DNA of 64,000 bases. Source: Planktothrix sp. PCC 11201. GTDB taxonomy: Bacteria > Cyanobacteriota > Cyanobacteriia > Cyanobacteriales > Microcoleaceae. How positions within the stretch are numbered: the stretch's first letter is position 1; every line of letters starts with the position of its first letter. Below, one piece after another: positions 17,048-26,522 of this stretch. The position numbers were made by a program, and so were the translations under genes. The notes below the pieces were generated by a model, which saw only the letters and a list, made by a program, of their open reading frames with translations, was not told the origin of the DNA and searched no databases. The DNA is taken from NCBI RefSeq assembly GCF_900009135.1, contig NZ_LT797693.1:379492-443491 (forward strand), given 5' to 3'.

Positions 17048-18529
17048 TCATACCAATGCTCTTAATAAAGCCTGTAACTTTAACTGAATTTCAGCTACTT
17101 CTTTTTCCGGTTCTGAACCCGCAACAATTCCGGCTCCCGCATAGAGTCTAGCACGATTTCCGTCTAATAAAGCCGAACGAATCCCCACCACAAATTCCCC
17201 ATTTCCTTGATGATCAATCCAACCAAGGGGGGCGGCATAAAGAGACCGATCAAAACTTTCATAGTGATGGATATGTTGTTGGGCAATATCTCTGGGAGTT
17301 CCCGCCACTGCCGGAGTTGGATGTAATTGTGATAAGATTTCCAAGAGATGAATATTGGTTGAAACTTGACATTTAATCGGTGTCCAAAGGTGTTGAATAT
17401 TGGTGAGTTGTCTTAAACAAGGTAAATCCGTTAAATCTGGGGTTAAACCCAAACTTAATAACCGTTCGATAATAAAATCTACCACTACTTGATGTTCTCG
17501 CAGATTTTTTTCACTATTGAGTAATTCTTGACCTAAATTAATATCTTCGATTGGTGTTTTACCCCGAGGGGCTGAACCCGCCAAGGCATCCGTAATTAAT
17601 TGATTATTTTTCAGACTAATTAATCTTTCTGGACTCGCCCCAATAAACTGTTGACCCTTGCCATTCCCCGTTGAAAAAATATAGCAATCGGGATATAAAA
17701 GTCTTAAATTATTCAAAGAATGAATTAAATTAAAGGGGGTTTTAGACACCACATCAATCGGTTGAGATAGAACTAATTTTTTTAAAGATTTAGATTTAAT
17801 TAAATCTAAAGCCGAATGGACAGACTGTTTAAATTGTAAATAGGGTTTAGGGTCGGTTTCGACTTGTTGGGTTAATAATAAACTAGGGGTTTTACTTGTA
17901 ACAGAAGGAATTAAGGTAGTTTTTAACGCATTGATTTGTTGACTTTTATACCAAACATCACTCAAAATATTTTCAATTTTAGAGTTTTTCTTCAAAACAA
18001 TATTAACAATCAAAATACAGCGATTTTTTTTTCTAATTACTTGCCATTTAGGTAAAAATATGGTAGCGGGAGGGAAATAAACATTTTCCGGTTCACCTGA
18101 AGGATTCTGTCGGGAATTTAAGGACAAATTAGGATTAAAATATTGGTCAAAGAAAGTAAAACTACAGCAAAAATAAGGCTTAGGTAAATGGCTATTTTTA
18201 GAACCAATAATAACGGTTTTATCTAAACAAGATTGAATAAATTTTTGCGCTTCAAAAAACCTATTTTTTCCGGCTGTCGTGAATTTTAGAGCCGTATCAA
18301 CCGCCACAAAGGACTCCTCAAATTGAGGTTTTTCAAAATAAAAATGAATTAAATTAGGATGATAAAATTGCTGTAAAATTTCTAAAGGATCAATCCATTC
18401 AATTTCATGGGCAATACTCAGAATTTTAGTCTGATAGTCCTGTAATCCATAATTTTGAAACTCTAACAAAAAACGATGCAGTTCTTGGCGATCTTGCAAT
18501 AACGGGGTTGCAGAAGGAAAAACTGGCAT
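17048..18529 (-). CDS. menF: Isochorismate synthase MenF
   Basis: 493 residues of the chorismate-binding enzyme family. The C-terminal half carries the hallmarks: FIGASPERLISL, ALAGSAPRG, LREHQVVVDFI, LHPTPAVAGTPRD, YAAPLGWID and RLYAGAGIVAGSEPEKE. It converts chorismate to isochorismate, the first step of phylloquinone (photosystem I) biosynthesis in cyanobacteria. The N-terminal 220 residues are diverged, as in other cyanobacterial MenF. ATG at 18529 is preferred to a TTG at 18544. It is divergent from menA, another gene of the same pathway. Confidence 0.92.
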   Translation of the reverse strand: MPVFPSATPLLQDRQELHRFLLEFQNYGLQDYQTKILSIAHEIEWIDPLEILQQFYHPNLIHFYFEKPQFEESFVAVDTALKFTTAGKNRFFEAQKFIQSCLDKTVIIGSKNSHLPKPYFCCSFTFFDQYFNPNLSLNSRQNPSGEPENVYFPPATIFLPKWQVIRKKNRCILIVNIVLKKNSKIENILSDVWYKSQQINALKTTLIPSVTSKTPSLLLTQQVETDPKPYLQFKQSVHSALDLIKSKSLKKLVLSQPIDVVSKTPFNLIHSLNNLRLLYPDCYIFSTGNGKGQQFIGASPERLISLKNNQLITDALAGSAPRGKTPIEDINLGQELLNSEKNLREHQVVVDFIIERLLSLGLTPDLTDLPCLRQLTNIQHLWTPIKCQVSTNIHLLEILSQLHPTPAVAGTPRDIAQQHIHHYESFDRSLYAAPLGWIDHQGNGEFVVGIRSALLDGNRARLYAGAGIVAGSEPEKEVAEIQLKLQALLRALV

Positions 18530-18544
18530 ATAAAAAATGAACAA

Positions 18545-18847
18545 AAAAAGGTTAAAATAGGGAAAACTGTTACCGAAAAATCGTTAACTCATGTTATTTT
18601 AATCTATGTTAACGACTTTCAGAGTCATTTACCCCTTATTCATAATCTCCCCTCTAAAAATATTGCCCTCAGTCTGTAAAAAAAGTTCATAATTGAATTA
18701 TTTTCTCCCGCCCTGGCTTTCCCCCCGCTCTGGTGTTTCCCCCCGCCCCGGTGTTTCCCGACTTCCCTGGCGGAATCTTTTTGCACTTCTCTAGCCTATC
18801 AGATAGTGTTATGGGACAATAAACCCGTTAAACCTCCGCGACTTGCT
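18545..18847. other. menF-menA divergent intergenic region with tandem repeat
   Basis: About 300 bp. It contains a GC-rich patch (18702-18775) of degenerate 18-bp units beginning TTTCCCCCCGC and ending GGTG: clear copies at 18718-18735 and 18736-18753 with partial units on both sides. The rest is AT-rich and should contain promoters for both men genes, which I cannot place with confidence. Confidence 0.6.
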
Positions 18848-19747
18848 ATGACCACAGAATTAATTGCAACCTCAAAAAATAAATTATGGTTAGCGGCAAT
18901 TAAACCTCCAATGTACAGTGTGGCAATTATGCCAATTTGGGTGGGGACTGCTGTTGCTATCTTTGAAACTTCTACGATTAATTGGAAAATTTTTACCACC
19001 TTTATTACATCGGCAATTTTAATTTTAGCATGGGAAAATATCCTCAATGATGTCTTTGACTCAGAAACGGGAATTGACAAAAACAAAGATCATTCTTTAG
19101 TCAATTTAACCGAAAATAAATCCCTGGTTATCGCCCTGGGAAATAGCTGTTTAGCCCTAGCAATTTTGGGTTTATTAGTGATTTGTTGGTGGCAACAGGA
19201 TTTAACGGTTTTAGGGTTAATTCTCCTCTGTTGTGGCTTAGGCTATTTATATCAGGGGCCACCCTTTCGTTTGGGTTATCAAGGTTTAGGGGAATTTTTA
19301 TGTTTCTTTGCCTTTGGGCCGTTAGGAGTTTCTGCTGCCTATTATAGTCAAACTCAAAACTGGTCTTGGGTCTGTTTAGCCACATCAATTATTGTGGCAA
19401 TTCCGATTACTTTAGTTCTCTTTTGTTCCCATTTTCATCAAGTCGAAGATGATATTAGTGCGGGTAAAAAGTCCCCGATTGTTCGTTTAGGAACCGAACG
19501 GGGGGCAAAACTTTTACCCTGGTTTTGTGGTAGTATTTTTACGCTGACGGGTGGATTTGTCCTCTGGGGAATATTCCCGATTTGGACTCTACTTAGTTTT
19601 GTTGCAATTCCCTCTGCGATTAAACTTTGTCGCCATGTCAGTCAATACCATAACCAACCTAGCTTAGTCAGCAATTGCAAGTTTATCGCTATTGCTCTAC
19701 AGTTTTGGAGTGGCTTATTCTTAGGAATTGGTTTTATTTTAGGTTAA
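18848..19747 (+). CDS. menA: 1,4-dihydroxy-2-naphthoate phytyltransferase MenA
   Basis: 299 residues, UbiA prenyltransferase superfamily, with about nine membrane helices. The first aspartate motif is NDVFDSETGIDKNKDH and the second is HFHQVEDDISAGKKSPIVRLG, both needed to bind the Mg2+-prenyl diphosphate. In cyanobacteria MenA attaches the phytyl chain to dihydroxynaphthoate to make phylloquinone. ATG at 18848 gives the normal N terminus (MTTELIATSKNKLWLAAIKP); an in-frame GTG at 18806 would add 14 residues. Confidence 0.93.
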   Translation: MTTELIATSKNKLWLAAIKPPMYSVAIMPIWVGTAVAIFETSTINWKIFTTFITSAILILAWENILNDVFDSETGIDKNKDHSLVNLTENKSLVIALGNSCLALAILGLLVICWWQQDLTVLGLILLCCGLGYLYQGPPFRLGYQGLGEFLCFFAFGPLGVSAAYYSQTQNWSWVCLATSIIVAIPITLVLFCSHFHQVEDDISAGKKSPIVRLGTERGAKLLPWFCGSIFTLTGGFVLWGIFPIWTLLSFVAIPSAIKLCRHVSQYHNQPSLVSNCKFIAIALQFWSGLFLGIGFILG

Positions 19748-19811
19748 TTGAATCTATTGTTAGGGTGGGTCAATTCCACCCAGAAGCAAAAAAGCAACTA
19801 GAGGTTAAATA

Positions 19812-20228
19812 ATGATCCAGTTTATTCCCTTAATTGGTAGAACATTTTTAGCAACAATTTTTATACACGCAGCTATTAATAAAATCTTTGATTTTGCCGA
19901 AACTCAAACAATGATTACCGGACGAGGACTACCTTTGGCTGGGGTATTATTAGTTATAACTATTGTTTTTGAAATTTTAGGTGGATTATCTTTAGTTTTA
20001 GGGTATCAAACTCGTTTAGGAGCTTGGCTTCTGATTGTATTTTTAATTCCCGCTACGGTAATTTTTCATAATTTTTGGGAAGTTCCCTCAGAAAAAATTG
20101 ATTTTCTCAAGAATTTATCCATTATGGGTGGGTTACTGATGATTACCTATTTTGGAGCCGGGCCAGTGAGTGTTGATGAACATATTACCATGAGTAATAC
20201 TGATTTTACCGATCCTGATAACCCATAA
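19812..20228 (+). CDS. DoxX-family membrane protein
   Basis: 138 residues with four hydrophobic helices and DoxX features: GRTFLATIFIHAAINKIFDF at the N terminus, then FEILGGLSLVLGYQTRLGA and FHNFWE. DoxX/DoxD proteins are quinone-linked redox membrane proteins or of unknown function. It follows menA by 64 nt on the same strand and its 3' end overlaps that of menE by 23 bp in convergent orientation, so it sits inside the quinone gene cluster. Confidence 0.85.
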   Translation: MIQFIPLIGRTFLATIFIHAAINKIFDFAETQTMITGRGLPLAGVLLVITIVFEILGGLSLVLGYQTRLGAWLLIVFLIPATVIFHNFWEVPSEKIDFLKNLSIMGGLLMITYFGAGPVSVDEHITMSNTDFTDPDNP

Positions 20229-21573
20229 CCCATTCTTGAATCTGTTGTTGATTTAATTTTCCTTGAGAATTGCGAGGTAATTGTTCTACAGAAATCCATA
20301 ATTTAGGGTGTTTGAATTTAGATAATTTTCCTAAAATTGCCTGTTCTAATTCAACTTCTAAAAGCTGTTTATAATTAGGAACATACACCGCTACCACAAT
20401 TTCACCCCAATATTGATCAGGTTTTCCAATCACACAAATATCTTTAACCAAACCCGTAGAAAAAATAACTGCTTCTACTTCGGCGGGAAATACATTTTCT
20501 CCTCCAGTAATAATTTTATTACTTTGTCTCCTTACTAAAGTTAAATATCCCTGTTCATTCCAATAACCTAAATCATCGGTTGTAAAGCTATTAATTCGTA
20601 AGTTTGGCTCAAAATTATCTTGATAATATCCTAACATTAAAGAATCGGCTTTAATCTTAATTATTCCCAGTTGGTTTGTTTTTAATTCTTCTCCATTCTC
20701 ATTATATATTTTAATTTGAGCATGGGGTAAAACCTTTCCACAGCTATTATTATCTTGTAAAAAATCCGAAGGTCTTAAAGTGACAATTTGGGAAGCGGTT
20801 TCTGTCATACCATAAGTTAATGCTAGGGGAATTTGATAAAAACGACTCTGTTCTAATAACTCTAACCAGGGTGGTGCTCCTCCTAATAATACGATCTGAA
20901 ATTGAGATAACCAACGGGTTAGGGAGGGATATTGTAATAAACGGTGTAATTGAGTAGGAACTAAGGAGATAAAATAGTTAGTAGGATTAAAATTAATCCA
21001 ATCTTCTGCTTCTACGGTTTTAAAAGACGTTAAAACTAATTGTCCGTTTGTTAAAAGCGATCGCATCCACTGCATTAATCCACTAACATGATAAAGGGGT
21101 AAAGCACAAAAAGAATTAATAGTAGGGAACTGAAAATATTGCTGGACACCTATGACTGAAGCCGTTAAACTATCCCAATTATGGACAGTAAACTTAATGT
21201 TTCCTGATGTGCCTCCGGTGGGAATCATAATCAAATTTTTGAGAATTTCATGATTGGAATTTAATGGTTTTTGATAATCAGAAATTCGACCTTGAGAAAT
21301 TAATAAATTAGGTTTAACTAATTGATAAACCTGTATCCATTCCTGTTGTCCCCATTGAGGATTACATAAAAAAACCGGACATTTGGCTGTCACCGCAGCA
21401 ACAAAAGCCGATAAGAATAAGATAGGATCGGATTCTGATATTAGAATTTTGGGATAATTTTTATTTGAATTAATCCATAAATTGATATTTTGTAAATGAG
21501 TTTTAGAAATATCTATTAAACGGTCTTTGTCATTTAAAATTAACCCATTTTGGATTTTATCAATTAGATTCAT
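20206..21573 (-). CDS. menE: o-Succinylbenzoate-CoA ligase MenE
   Basis: 455 residues of the adenylate-forming (acyl-CoA synthetase) superfamily. The P-loop-like motif is MIPTGGTSGNIKF, the A5 motif is LTYGMTETASQI, the hinge/A8 region is TDDLGYWNEQGYLTLVRRQSNKIITGGENVFPAEVE (core TGGENV), and the A10 lysine is in LPRNSQGKLNQQQ. Together with MenF and MenA nearby it marks phylloquinone synthesis. ATG at 21573 is chosen over a TTG at 21588. The 3' end overlaps the DoxX gene. Confidence 0.92.
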   Translation of the reverse strand: MNLIDKIQNGLILNDKDRLIDISKTHLQNINLWINSNKNYPKILISESDPILFLSAFVAAVTAKCPVFLCNPQWGQQEWIQVYQLVKPNLLISQGRISDYQKPLNSNHEILKNLIMIPTGGTSGNIKFTVHNWDSLTASVIGVQQYFQFPTINSFCALPLYHVSGLMQWMRSLLTNGQLVLTSFKTVEAEDWINFNPTNYFISLVPTQLHRLLQYPSLTRWLSQFQIVLLGGAPPWLELLEQSRFYQIPLALTYGMTETASQIVTLRPSDFLQDNNSCGKVLPHAQIKIYNENGEELKTNQLGIIKIKADSLMLGYYQDNFEPNLRINSFTTDDLGYWNEQGYLTLVRRQSNKIITGGENVFPAEVEAVIFSTGLVKDICVIGKPDQYWGEIVVAVYVPNYKQLLEVELEQAILGKLSKFKHPKLWISVEQLPRNSQGKLNQQQIQEWVMGYQDR

Positions 21574-21715
21574 ATTTAACCCTTGCAACGTTGTTTAACC
21601 ATTTCTATTGCCAAAATTGATCAGAAAAATAAGTTCAAAATCAATCCAGAAGGCATTGAACAAACAAAAACTTCCCAAGTTACTACAAAATTCAAAAAAT
21701 ACAAGAAAAAGCTGA

Positions 21716-22486
21716 TCACCCATAGGTTTGTTCTAACATTTTTGAGGTAATTTGTTGTTCTCCGTGATAGTGTAAACGTCGATTTAAACAGCCAATAGTT
21801 TTGACATAGGAAGACATAGTATTAATATCATGGGTAATCATTAAAATTGTCATATATTCATTCAATTTTAATAATAGCTCATAGATATTCGCGCACATTT
21901 TGGGGTCAACACTAGCGGTGGGTTCATCAAGGAGTAAAACCTGGGGTTCACTGGCTAAAGCTCTAGCAATAAAAACCCGTTGTCGTTGTCCTCCCGAAAG
22001 TTCACCAATGGCGCGATTTTTTAAATCTAACATTTCGACTTTTTCTAAAGCCTGAATCACAATTTCTTCATCTTTTTTTGTATAGGGTTGAAATAAATGA
22101 CGCTTTCCTAACCGTCCCATTCTGACTACTTCATTCACCCGCACAGGAAAATTGCGATCAAATTCTAAAATTTGCGGGACATAGCCCAAATAACGCCGTC
22201 CTTTTGTAACAGAATAACCCATGATTTTTACATCCCCTTTCAATGGTTTTAGCAGTCCTAAAAGCACTTTAATTAATGTAGTTTTTCCTCCCCCATTAGG
22301 GCCAATTAATCCGATAAAATCTAATTCATTAACCGTTAAGTTAATCCCCTCTAAAATCGGCTCCTGGGAATCATAACCTGCCCAGACTTCTTTCAAGCGG
22401 ATGACTTCATTTTTTTGAGAACTTTGTGGGGATAATTCTTGGGGATTTTTCACGGATATAAATGTAAATTTAGGAAGTAAAATCAC
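21716..22486 (-). CDS. znuC: Zinc/manganese ABC transporter ATP-binding protein
   Basis: 256 residues. Walker A is GPNGGGKTT, the signature is ELSGGQRQR, Walker B is VLLLDEPTA and the H-loop is MITHD. It is of the metal-uptake class (FrhythmNFPVRVNEVVRMG-like region RNFPVRVNEVVRMG). It begins with GTG and follows znuA by about 20 nt. No permease gene (znuB) follows: the next gene on this strand is menE, so the membrane subunit must be encoded elsewhere or lost. Confidence 0.88.
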   Translation of the reverse strand: MILLPKFTFISVKNPQELSPQSSQKNEVIRLKEVWAGYDSQEPILEGINLTVNELDFIGLIGPNGGGKTTLIKVLLGLLKPLKGDVKIMGYSVTKGRRYLGYVPQILEFDRNFPVRVNEVVRMGRLGKRHLFQPYTKKDEEIVIQALEKVEMLDLKNRAIGELSGGQRQRVFIARALASEPQVLLLDEPTASVDPKMCANIYELLLKLNEYMTILMITHDINTMSSYVKTIGCLNRRLHYHGEQQITSKMLEQTYG

Positions 22487-22505
22487 GGTAAAAAATTAAA
22501 TTAAT

Positions 22506-23453
22506 TTATGGCTTTAAAGTTTGTGATAACAGTTCAGAAACTTGAAGCAAATTAGTAGACCAATTTTCCTCTAAATCACTAACAAAAATAACTTTTCCTC
22601 CGATTTCTTTAGCTATGGTTTCCGCAGAACTGGGATTAAATTCTGGTTGAGCAAAAATTACCTTAATATTCTCTTGTTTGGCTTCAGAAATTAAGTTAGC
22701 TAACTCGGCTGCACTAGGTTCCTGTCCTCCTACTTCAATTGATTCTTGTTCTAAGTTATAATCCTTGGCAAAATAACCCCAAGCTGGATGAAAAACGATA
22801 AATTTACGGTTTTTGAGCGGGGCTAATTTCTGGCTAATTTGTTGATCTAGTTGGTCAATTTCTGTGATAAAATGATTTAAGTTAACCTGATATTCGGCTT
22901 GGCGTTTAGGGTCAATTTTGACTAAGCCATCATAGATATTTTTAGCTTGAGTTTTAACTAATTTAGGAGATAACCAAATATGAGGATCTAAAGTTTCTTC
23001 TGCTTGATGGTTTTCACCCTGATGATAATTTTCTATCATGGGTATTCTCTCAATTCCTTGACTCGAATCTATAATTAACATTTTTTGATTAGCGGCTTTA
23101 ATTCTATCTATCCAAGCCGTTTCAAAAGCAATTCCAGTGGCAATATAAGCCTTAGAATCATTTAAAGATTGTAACTGTTGAGGTTTGGGTTCATAATTAT
23201 GTAAATCTACTCCAGGAGGAATCATCACATTTACTCTCACATTTTTGCCTCCAATTTTTTCAACAAAATATTTTTGGGGCATAATGCTAACAGTAATATC
23301 AACAGTATTATTAACAGTTTCATCTGCTATTTGTTTGGCTTGATGGTTGTTATTCTCAACCGAACTTTTCGGTGTAGAAACGGTGTTACACCCACTAATT
23401 ACACTCATACCCCATAACAGTATTACCATTCCGGCGTAAACCGAAAATCTCAT
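22506..23453 (-). CDS. znuA: Zinc/manganese-binding periplasmic lipoprotein (ZnuA-type)
   Basis: 315 residues, cluster A-I solute-binding protein. The lipobox is VISGC after a hydrophobic signal. Metal-ligand contexts are visible: PPGVDLHNYEPKPQ, a His-rich loop (ENYHQGENHQAEETLDPHIW), FHPAWGYFA and AQPEFN. The short His/acidic loop between the first two ligands suggests zinc rather than manganese. ATG at 23453 gives a normal signal peptide; a TTG 13 codons upstream is less likely. A Zur-like box lies about 83 bp upstream. Confidence 0.9.
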   Translation of the reverse strand: MRFSVYAGMVILLWGMSVISGCNTVSTPKSSVENNNHQAKQIADETVNNTVDITVSIMPQKYFVEKIGGKNVRVNVMIPPGVDLHNYEPKPQQLQSLNDSKAYIATGIAFETAWIDRIKAANQKMLIIDSSQGIERIPMIENYHQGENHQAEETLDPHIWLSPKLVKTQAKNIYDGLVKIDPKRQAEYQVNLNHFITEIDQLDQQISQKLAPLKNRKFIVFHPAWGYFAKDYNLEQESIEVGGQEPSAAELANLISEAKQENIKVIFAQPEFNPSSAETIAKEIGGKVIFVSDLEENWSTNLLQVSELLSQTLKP

Positions 23454-23535
23454 CTTGATGTCCTCAATGCAGTTTTGCACCCCATCAGCCAAACAGAATA
23501 AAGGTAGGATGGGAATATGGTCGGTTTAAGTATAA

Positions 23536-23550
23536 TGATAATCGTTTTCA
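23536..23550. promoter_or_regulatory. Zur/Fur-type operator candidate
   Basis: TGATAAT-C-GTTTTCA is a 7-1-7 inverted repeat with five of seven paired positions, close to the cyanobacterial Zur consensus TGATAATNATTATCA. It lies between znuA and the divergent P-type ATPase gene and could control either or both in response to zinc. Confidence 0.65.
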
Positions 23551-23791
23551 AAATTTTTGGCAAGAAGGTTGGATTTTCGTGGCGGTGTCTTCGCCAAAGT
23601 CGGCCAAACAAATTATTCCCCAAACCTCAGACCGTCCCCCTCTGTAGAGGCAAACTTAAAGGATGGAATATTAACCCTAGATGTCTTTGAATAATCAAAC
23701 TGAGTCGTCAACAGTCAACTTATCCAAAATCTAAAGTACAAAATTCTTGATCACGGTTTATGCTAAAAAAAGTATTTTATATTCTTTTATA

Positions 23792-25720
23792 ATGACTCAA
23801 CGTTCTAATCCTCTAATTTCTGTGCAGGGCTTTTTTCAGCACTATTCTGAAATAATGGCGACGGTAGTTTGCGCTGTTTTAGTATTTATTGGTTGGATAT
23901 GCTTACAAATAGGTTGGGTGGGATTAGCATTTTTGGCCCTACCCATTGCCTATGTTATCGGCGGTTATGGAAGTGCCAAAGACGGGTTAACAACTCTCGT
24001 AGAAGAAAAACAATTTGATGTTAATTTATTAATGATTGTGGCTGCATTAGGGGCAGCTTTTTTAGGAGTTTGGAAACAAAATTATTCTCTAATTATAGAT
24101 GGTGGAATCTTAATTTTAATTTTTACTTTGAGTGGTGCATTAGAAAGTATTGCGATGAAACATACGGAACGCAATATTGAAAAATCAATGCAATTGATCC
24201 CCGATACAGTTAGGGTAATTGATAATCAACAAGAGCAACAAATCCAAATTAATCAATTAAAAATAGGAGATGTTATTTTAATCAAACCTGGGGAAATAAT
24301 TCCTACCGATGCGATTATTTTATCGGGGAATAGTTCGATAAATCAAGCTGCGATTACCGGGGAGTCGATGCCCGTAGATAAAACCGTTGGTGATCAAGTA
24401 TTTGCCGGAACATTAAATGGCAATGGGGTGTTAAAATTAAAAGTCCATCAACCTCCTGAAAGTAGTTTAATTCAACGAGTAATTAAGTTAGTTGAACAGG
24501 CGCAAACCGATGCACCTCCATCTCAAAAATTTATGGAAAAATTTGAACACAGTTATGCTAAAGTTATTATATTAACGGGTCTGGGATTAGCAATTATACC
24601 GCCTTTATTTTTAGGTTGGGATTGGGAAACTACAATTTATCGAGCTTTAATTTTTTTAGTAGTTGCTTCTCCCTCTGCATTATTAGCCTCGATTATGCCC
24701 ACATTATTATCAGGAATAGCGAATGGGGCAAGACATGGAATTTTATTTAAAAATGGGGCGCAATTAGAAAAAATTGGACGAATTAATGCGATCGCTTTTG
24801 ATAAAACTGGAACCTTAACAACGGGAAAATTAAATATTGTTGATATTATTCCTATGGCGGGTATATCAGAAACAGAATTATTGCAATTAGCGGTGGCGGT
24901 GGAGTTGGTTTCTGAACATCCAATTGGACAAGCAATTACCCAATTTGCCCAGGAAAAAAATATTCCTCGAATTACAGCCGTTAATGTTGCAACTCAAATC
25001 GGGGAAGGAATTATTGGAAAAGTGGATGAAGACCATATTTTTGTCGGGAAATTAGAGTGGATTTATCAACATAATATTTATGTTAGTCCTGAATTGGTAG
25101 AAATTAGTGACCATTTAGAAACCGATGGTAAAACCGTAGTTTGGGTAGCACAAAATCATCAAACTTTAGGATTAATTGCCGTGACGGATACGGTGCGTTT
25201 AGAGGCGAAAACCTTAATTAAGAATCTGAAAAAATTTGGCATTGAACAGGTCGTCATGCTAACCGGAGATCATCAGCGAACTGCCGATAGTGTGGCAAAA
25301 CAGTTAAATATTGATCTGGTTTATGCTAATTTATTACCAGAGGATAAATTAACAATTATTCGACAGATAAAAAATCGTTATCCAGGGGTGGCAATGGTGG
25401 GAGATGGAATTAATGATGCCCCAGCTTTAGCATTAGCTGATGTGGGAATAGCCATGGGTGGTGCGGGAAATGATGTGGCGTTAGAAACCGCAGATATTGT
25501 GTTAATGACGGATCAATTAGGCAAGATCTTAAAAGCGATTAAATTAGGTCGTCGAGCTAATCGAGTTATTAAACAAAATATTGCTTTTTCTCTTTTGTTT
25601 ATTATATTATTATTAATCTTTAATTTCTTAGGATTAATTAATATGCCCATGGGGATAATCGGACACGAAGGATCAACGTTATTGGTAACTTTAAGTGGTT
25701 TACGGTTATTAAGGAATTAA
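23792..25720 (+). CDS. Heavy-metal P1B-type ATPase
   Basis: 642 residues. The phosphorylation site is Asp337 (DKTGTLT). The A-domain motif ITGES, the SEHP nucleotide-site motif, and the hinge GDGINDAPALA are all present. The membrane metal site in helix M4 reads SPSALL in place of the CPC of Cu/Zn pumps or SPC of P1B-4 pumps, and the usual N-terminal GMTCxxC metal-binding domain is absent. The substrate metal is therefore uncertain. ATG at 23792 is preferred to a TTG at 23747. It is divergent from znuA across a Zur-like box, arguing for a zinc or cobalt role. Confidence 0.9.
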   Translation: MTQRSNPLISVQGFFQHYSEIMATVVCAVLVFIGWICLQIGWVGLAFLALPIAYVIGGYGSAKDGLTTLVEEKQFDVNLLMIVAALGAAFLGVWKQNYSLIIDGGILILIFTLSGALESIAMKHTERNIEKSMQLIPDTVRVIDNQQEQQIQINQLKIGDVILIKPGEIIPTDAIILSGNSSINQAAITGESMPVDKTVGDQVFAGTLNGNGVLKLKVHQPPESSLIQRVIKLVEQAQTDAPPSQKFMEKFEHSYAKVIILTGLGLAIIPPLFLGWDWETTIYRALIFLVVASPSALLASIMPTLLSGIANGARHGILFKNGAQLEKIGRINAIAFDKTGTLTTGKLNIVDIIPMAGISETELLQLAVAVELVSEHPIGQAITQFAQEKNIPRITAVNVATQIGEGIIGKVDEDHIFVGKLEWIYQHNIYVSPELVEISDHLETDGKTVVWVAQNHQTLGLIAVTDTVRLEAKTLIKNLKKFGIEQVVMLTGDHQRTADSVAKQLNIDLVYANLLPEDKLTIIRQIKNRYPGVAMVGDGINDAPALALADVGIAMGGAGNDVALETADIVLMTDQLGKILKAIKLGRRANRVIKQNIAFSLLFIILLLIFNFLGLINMPMGIIGHEGSTLLVTLSGLRLLRN

Positions 25721-25723
25721 CAG

Positions 25724-25752
25724 AAACCTGGTTTCTTGAAGAAACCAGGTTT
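25724..25752 (+). terminator. Hairpin terminator after P-type ATPase
   Basis: AAACCTGGTTTC (25724-25735) and GAAACCAGGTTT (25741-25752) form a perfect 12-bp stem with a 5-nt loop, followed by TTG. It is just past the ATPase stop and may also serve the converging Uma2 gene. Confidence 0.75.
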
Positions 25753-25771
25753 TGAGGTTATGTTAAGGATT

Positions 25772-26434
25772 TTATAGATTAATAATTTGTTGGGAAAACC
25801 AGAAAGCGGCGTTAAAATTATTGGTTTTTTCGAGTTGTTCTAAGGTTAATTCTAATAAAGCGATCGGCAATCCATTCAAAGCAATAGAAGTATTGATTTC
25901 TTGATATTTACCATTGTCTTGTAAGCGAAAAGCGATCGCCCGTTTTCCTCGAATATCAATTACCCAATATTCCGGTATTCCTAATCCAGCATAGAGTTGT
26001 TTTTTCTCATCTAAATCTATTGCTAAAGTCGTATCGGAAATTTCTCCAACTAAATCGGGAACTCGCCATTGTTCTAAATTAATTCTGCGGGGTTCTCCTT
26101 CCTGCCATTTGGGAGAATTTTCACCAATATATAATACTTTATCCGGTGAAGCTCCTCGCTGTTTAGGTTTTTCAATCACACATCCTCCTAAAAGATCAAC
26201 TAACAGATCAGGTTGACGGGCAAACCAAAACCCAAAAACCAAAGTTAATAATTCATTAAATCGAGCGTGATTAATTCCTTCATTACCCATATCAATCCAC
26301 AAATAGCCTTGATTAAAACTAATATTATAGTCCTGCAAATGGGGATTGTTCACAAAATCCAAATAATCCTCCCAGGTCGCCGGTTGCCATTGCGTTTTTT
26401 GAGCAGATTCAGGAATAGAAACTAGAGTTGTCAT
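25772..26434 (-). CDS. Uma2-family PD-(D/E)xK protein
   Basis: 220 residues of the Uma2 (DUF820) family, very abundant in cyanobacteria. Visible elements of the nuclease-like fold are PDLVGEISDTT, DLDEKKQLYAGLGIPEYWVID and KRAIAFRLQ. The N terminus WTW-like TWEDYLDFV is also characteristic. Most members have no known function and are often amplified in accessory regions. It is a single gene convergent with the P-type ATPase. Confidence 0.85.
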   Translation of the reverse strand: MTTLVSIPESAQKTQWQPATWEDYLDFVNNPHLQDYNISFNQGYLWIDMGNEGINHARFNELLTLVFGFWFARQPDLLVDLLGGCVIEKPKQRGASPDKVLYIGENSPKWQEGEPRRINLEQWRVPDLVGEISDTTLAIDLDEKKQLYAGLGIPEYWVIDIRGKRAIAFRLQDNGKYQEINTSIALNGLPIALLELTLEQLEKTNNFNAAFWFSQQIINL

Positions 26435-26490
26435 GGTTTCATCCTAACTAAGAAACAAAGTATAGACTATTTTAACATAGGATTAAAGAT

Positions 26491-26515
26491 GGTGCGCAGG
26501 CCCAGCACACGCACC
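26491..26515. repeat. Short inverted repeat
   Basis: GGTGCG (26491-26496) and CGCACC (26510-26515) form a 6-bp stem in the gap between the Uma2 and Tab2-like genes. On the minus strand it lies just past the Tab2-like stop and could end transcription weakly. Confidence 0.45.
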
Positions 26516-26522
26516 CTAAACA

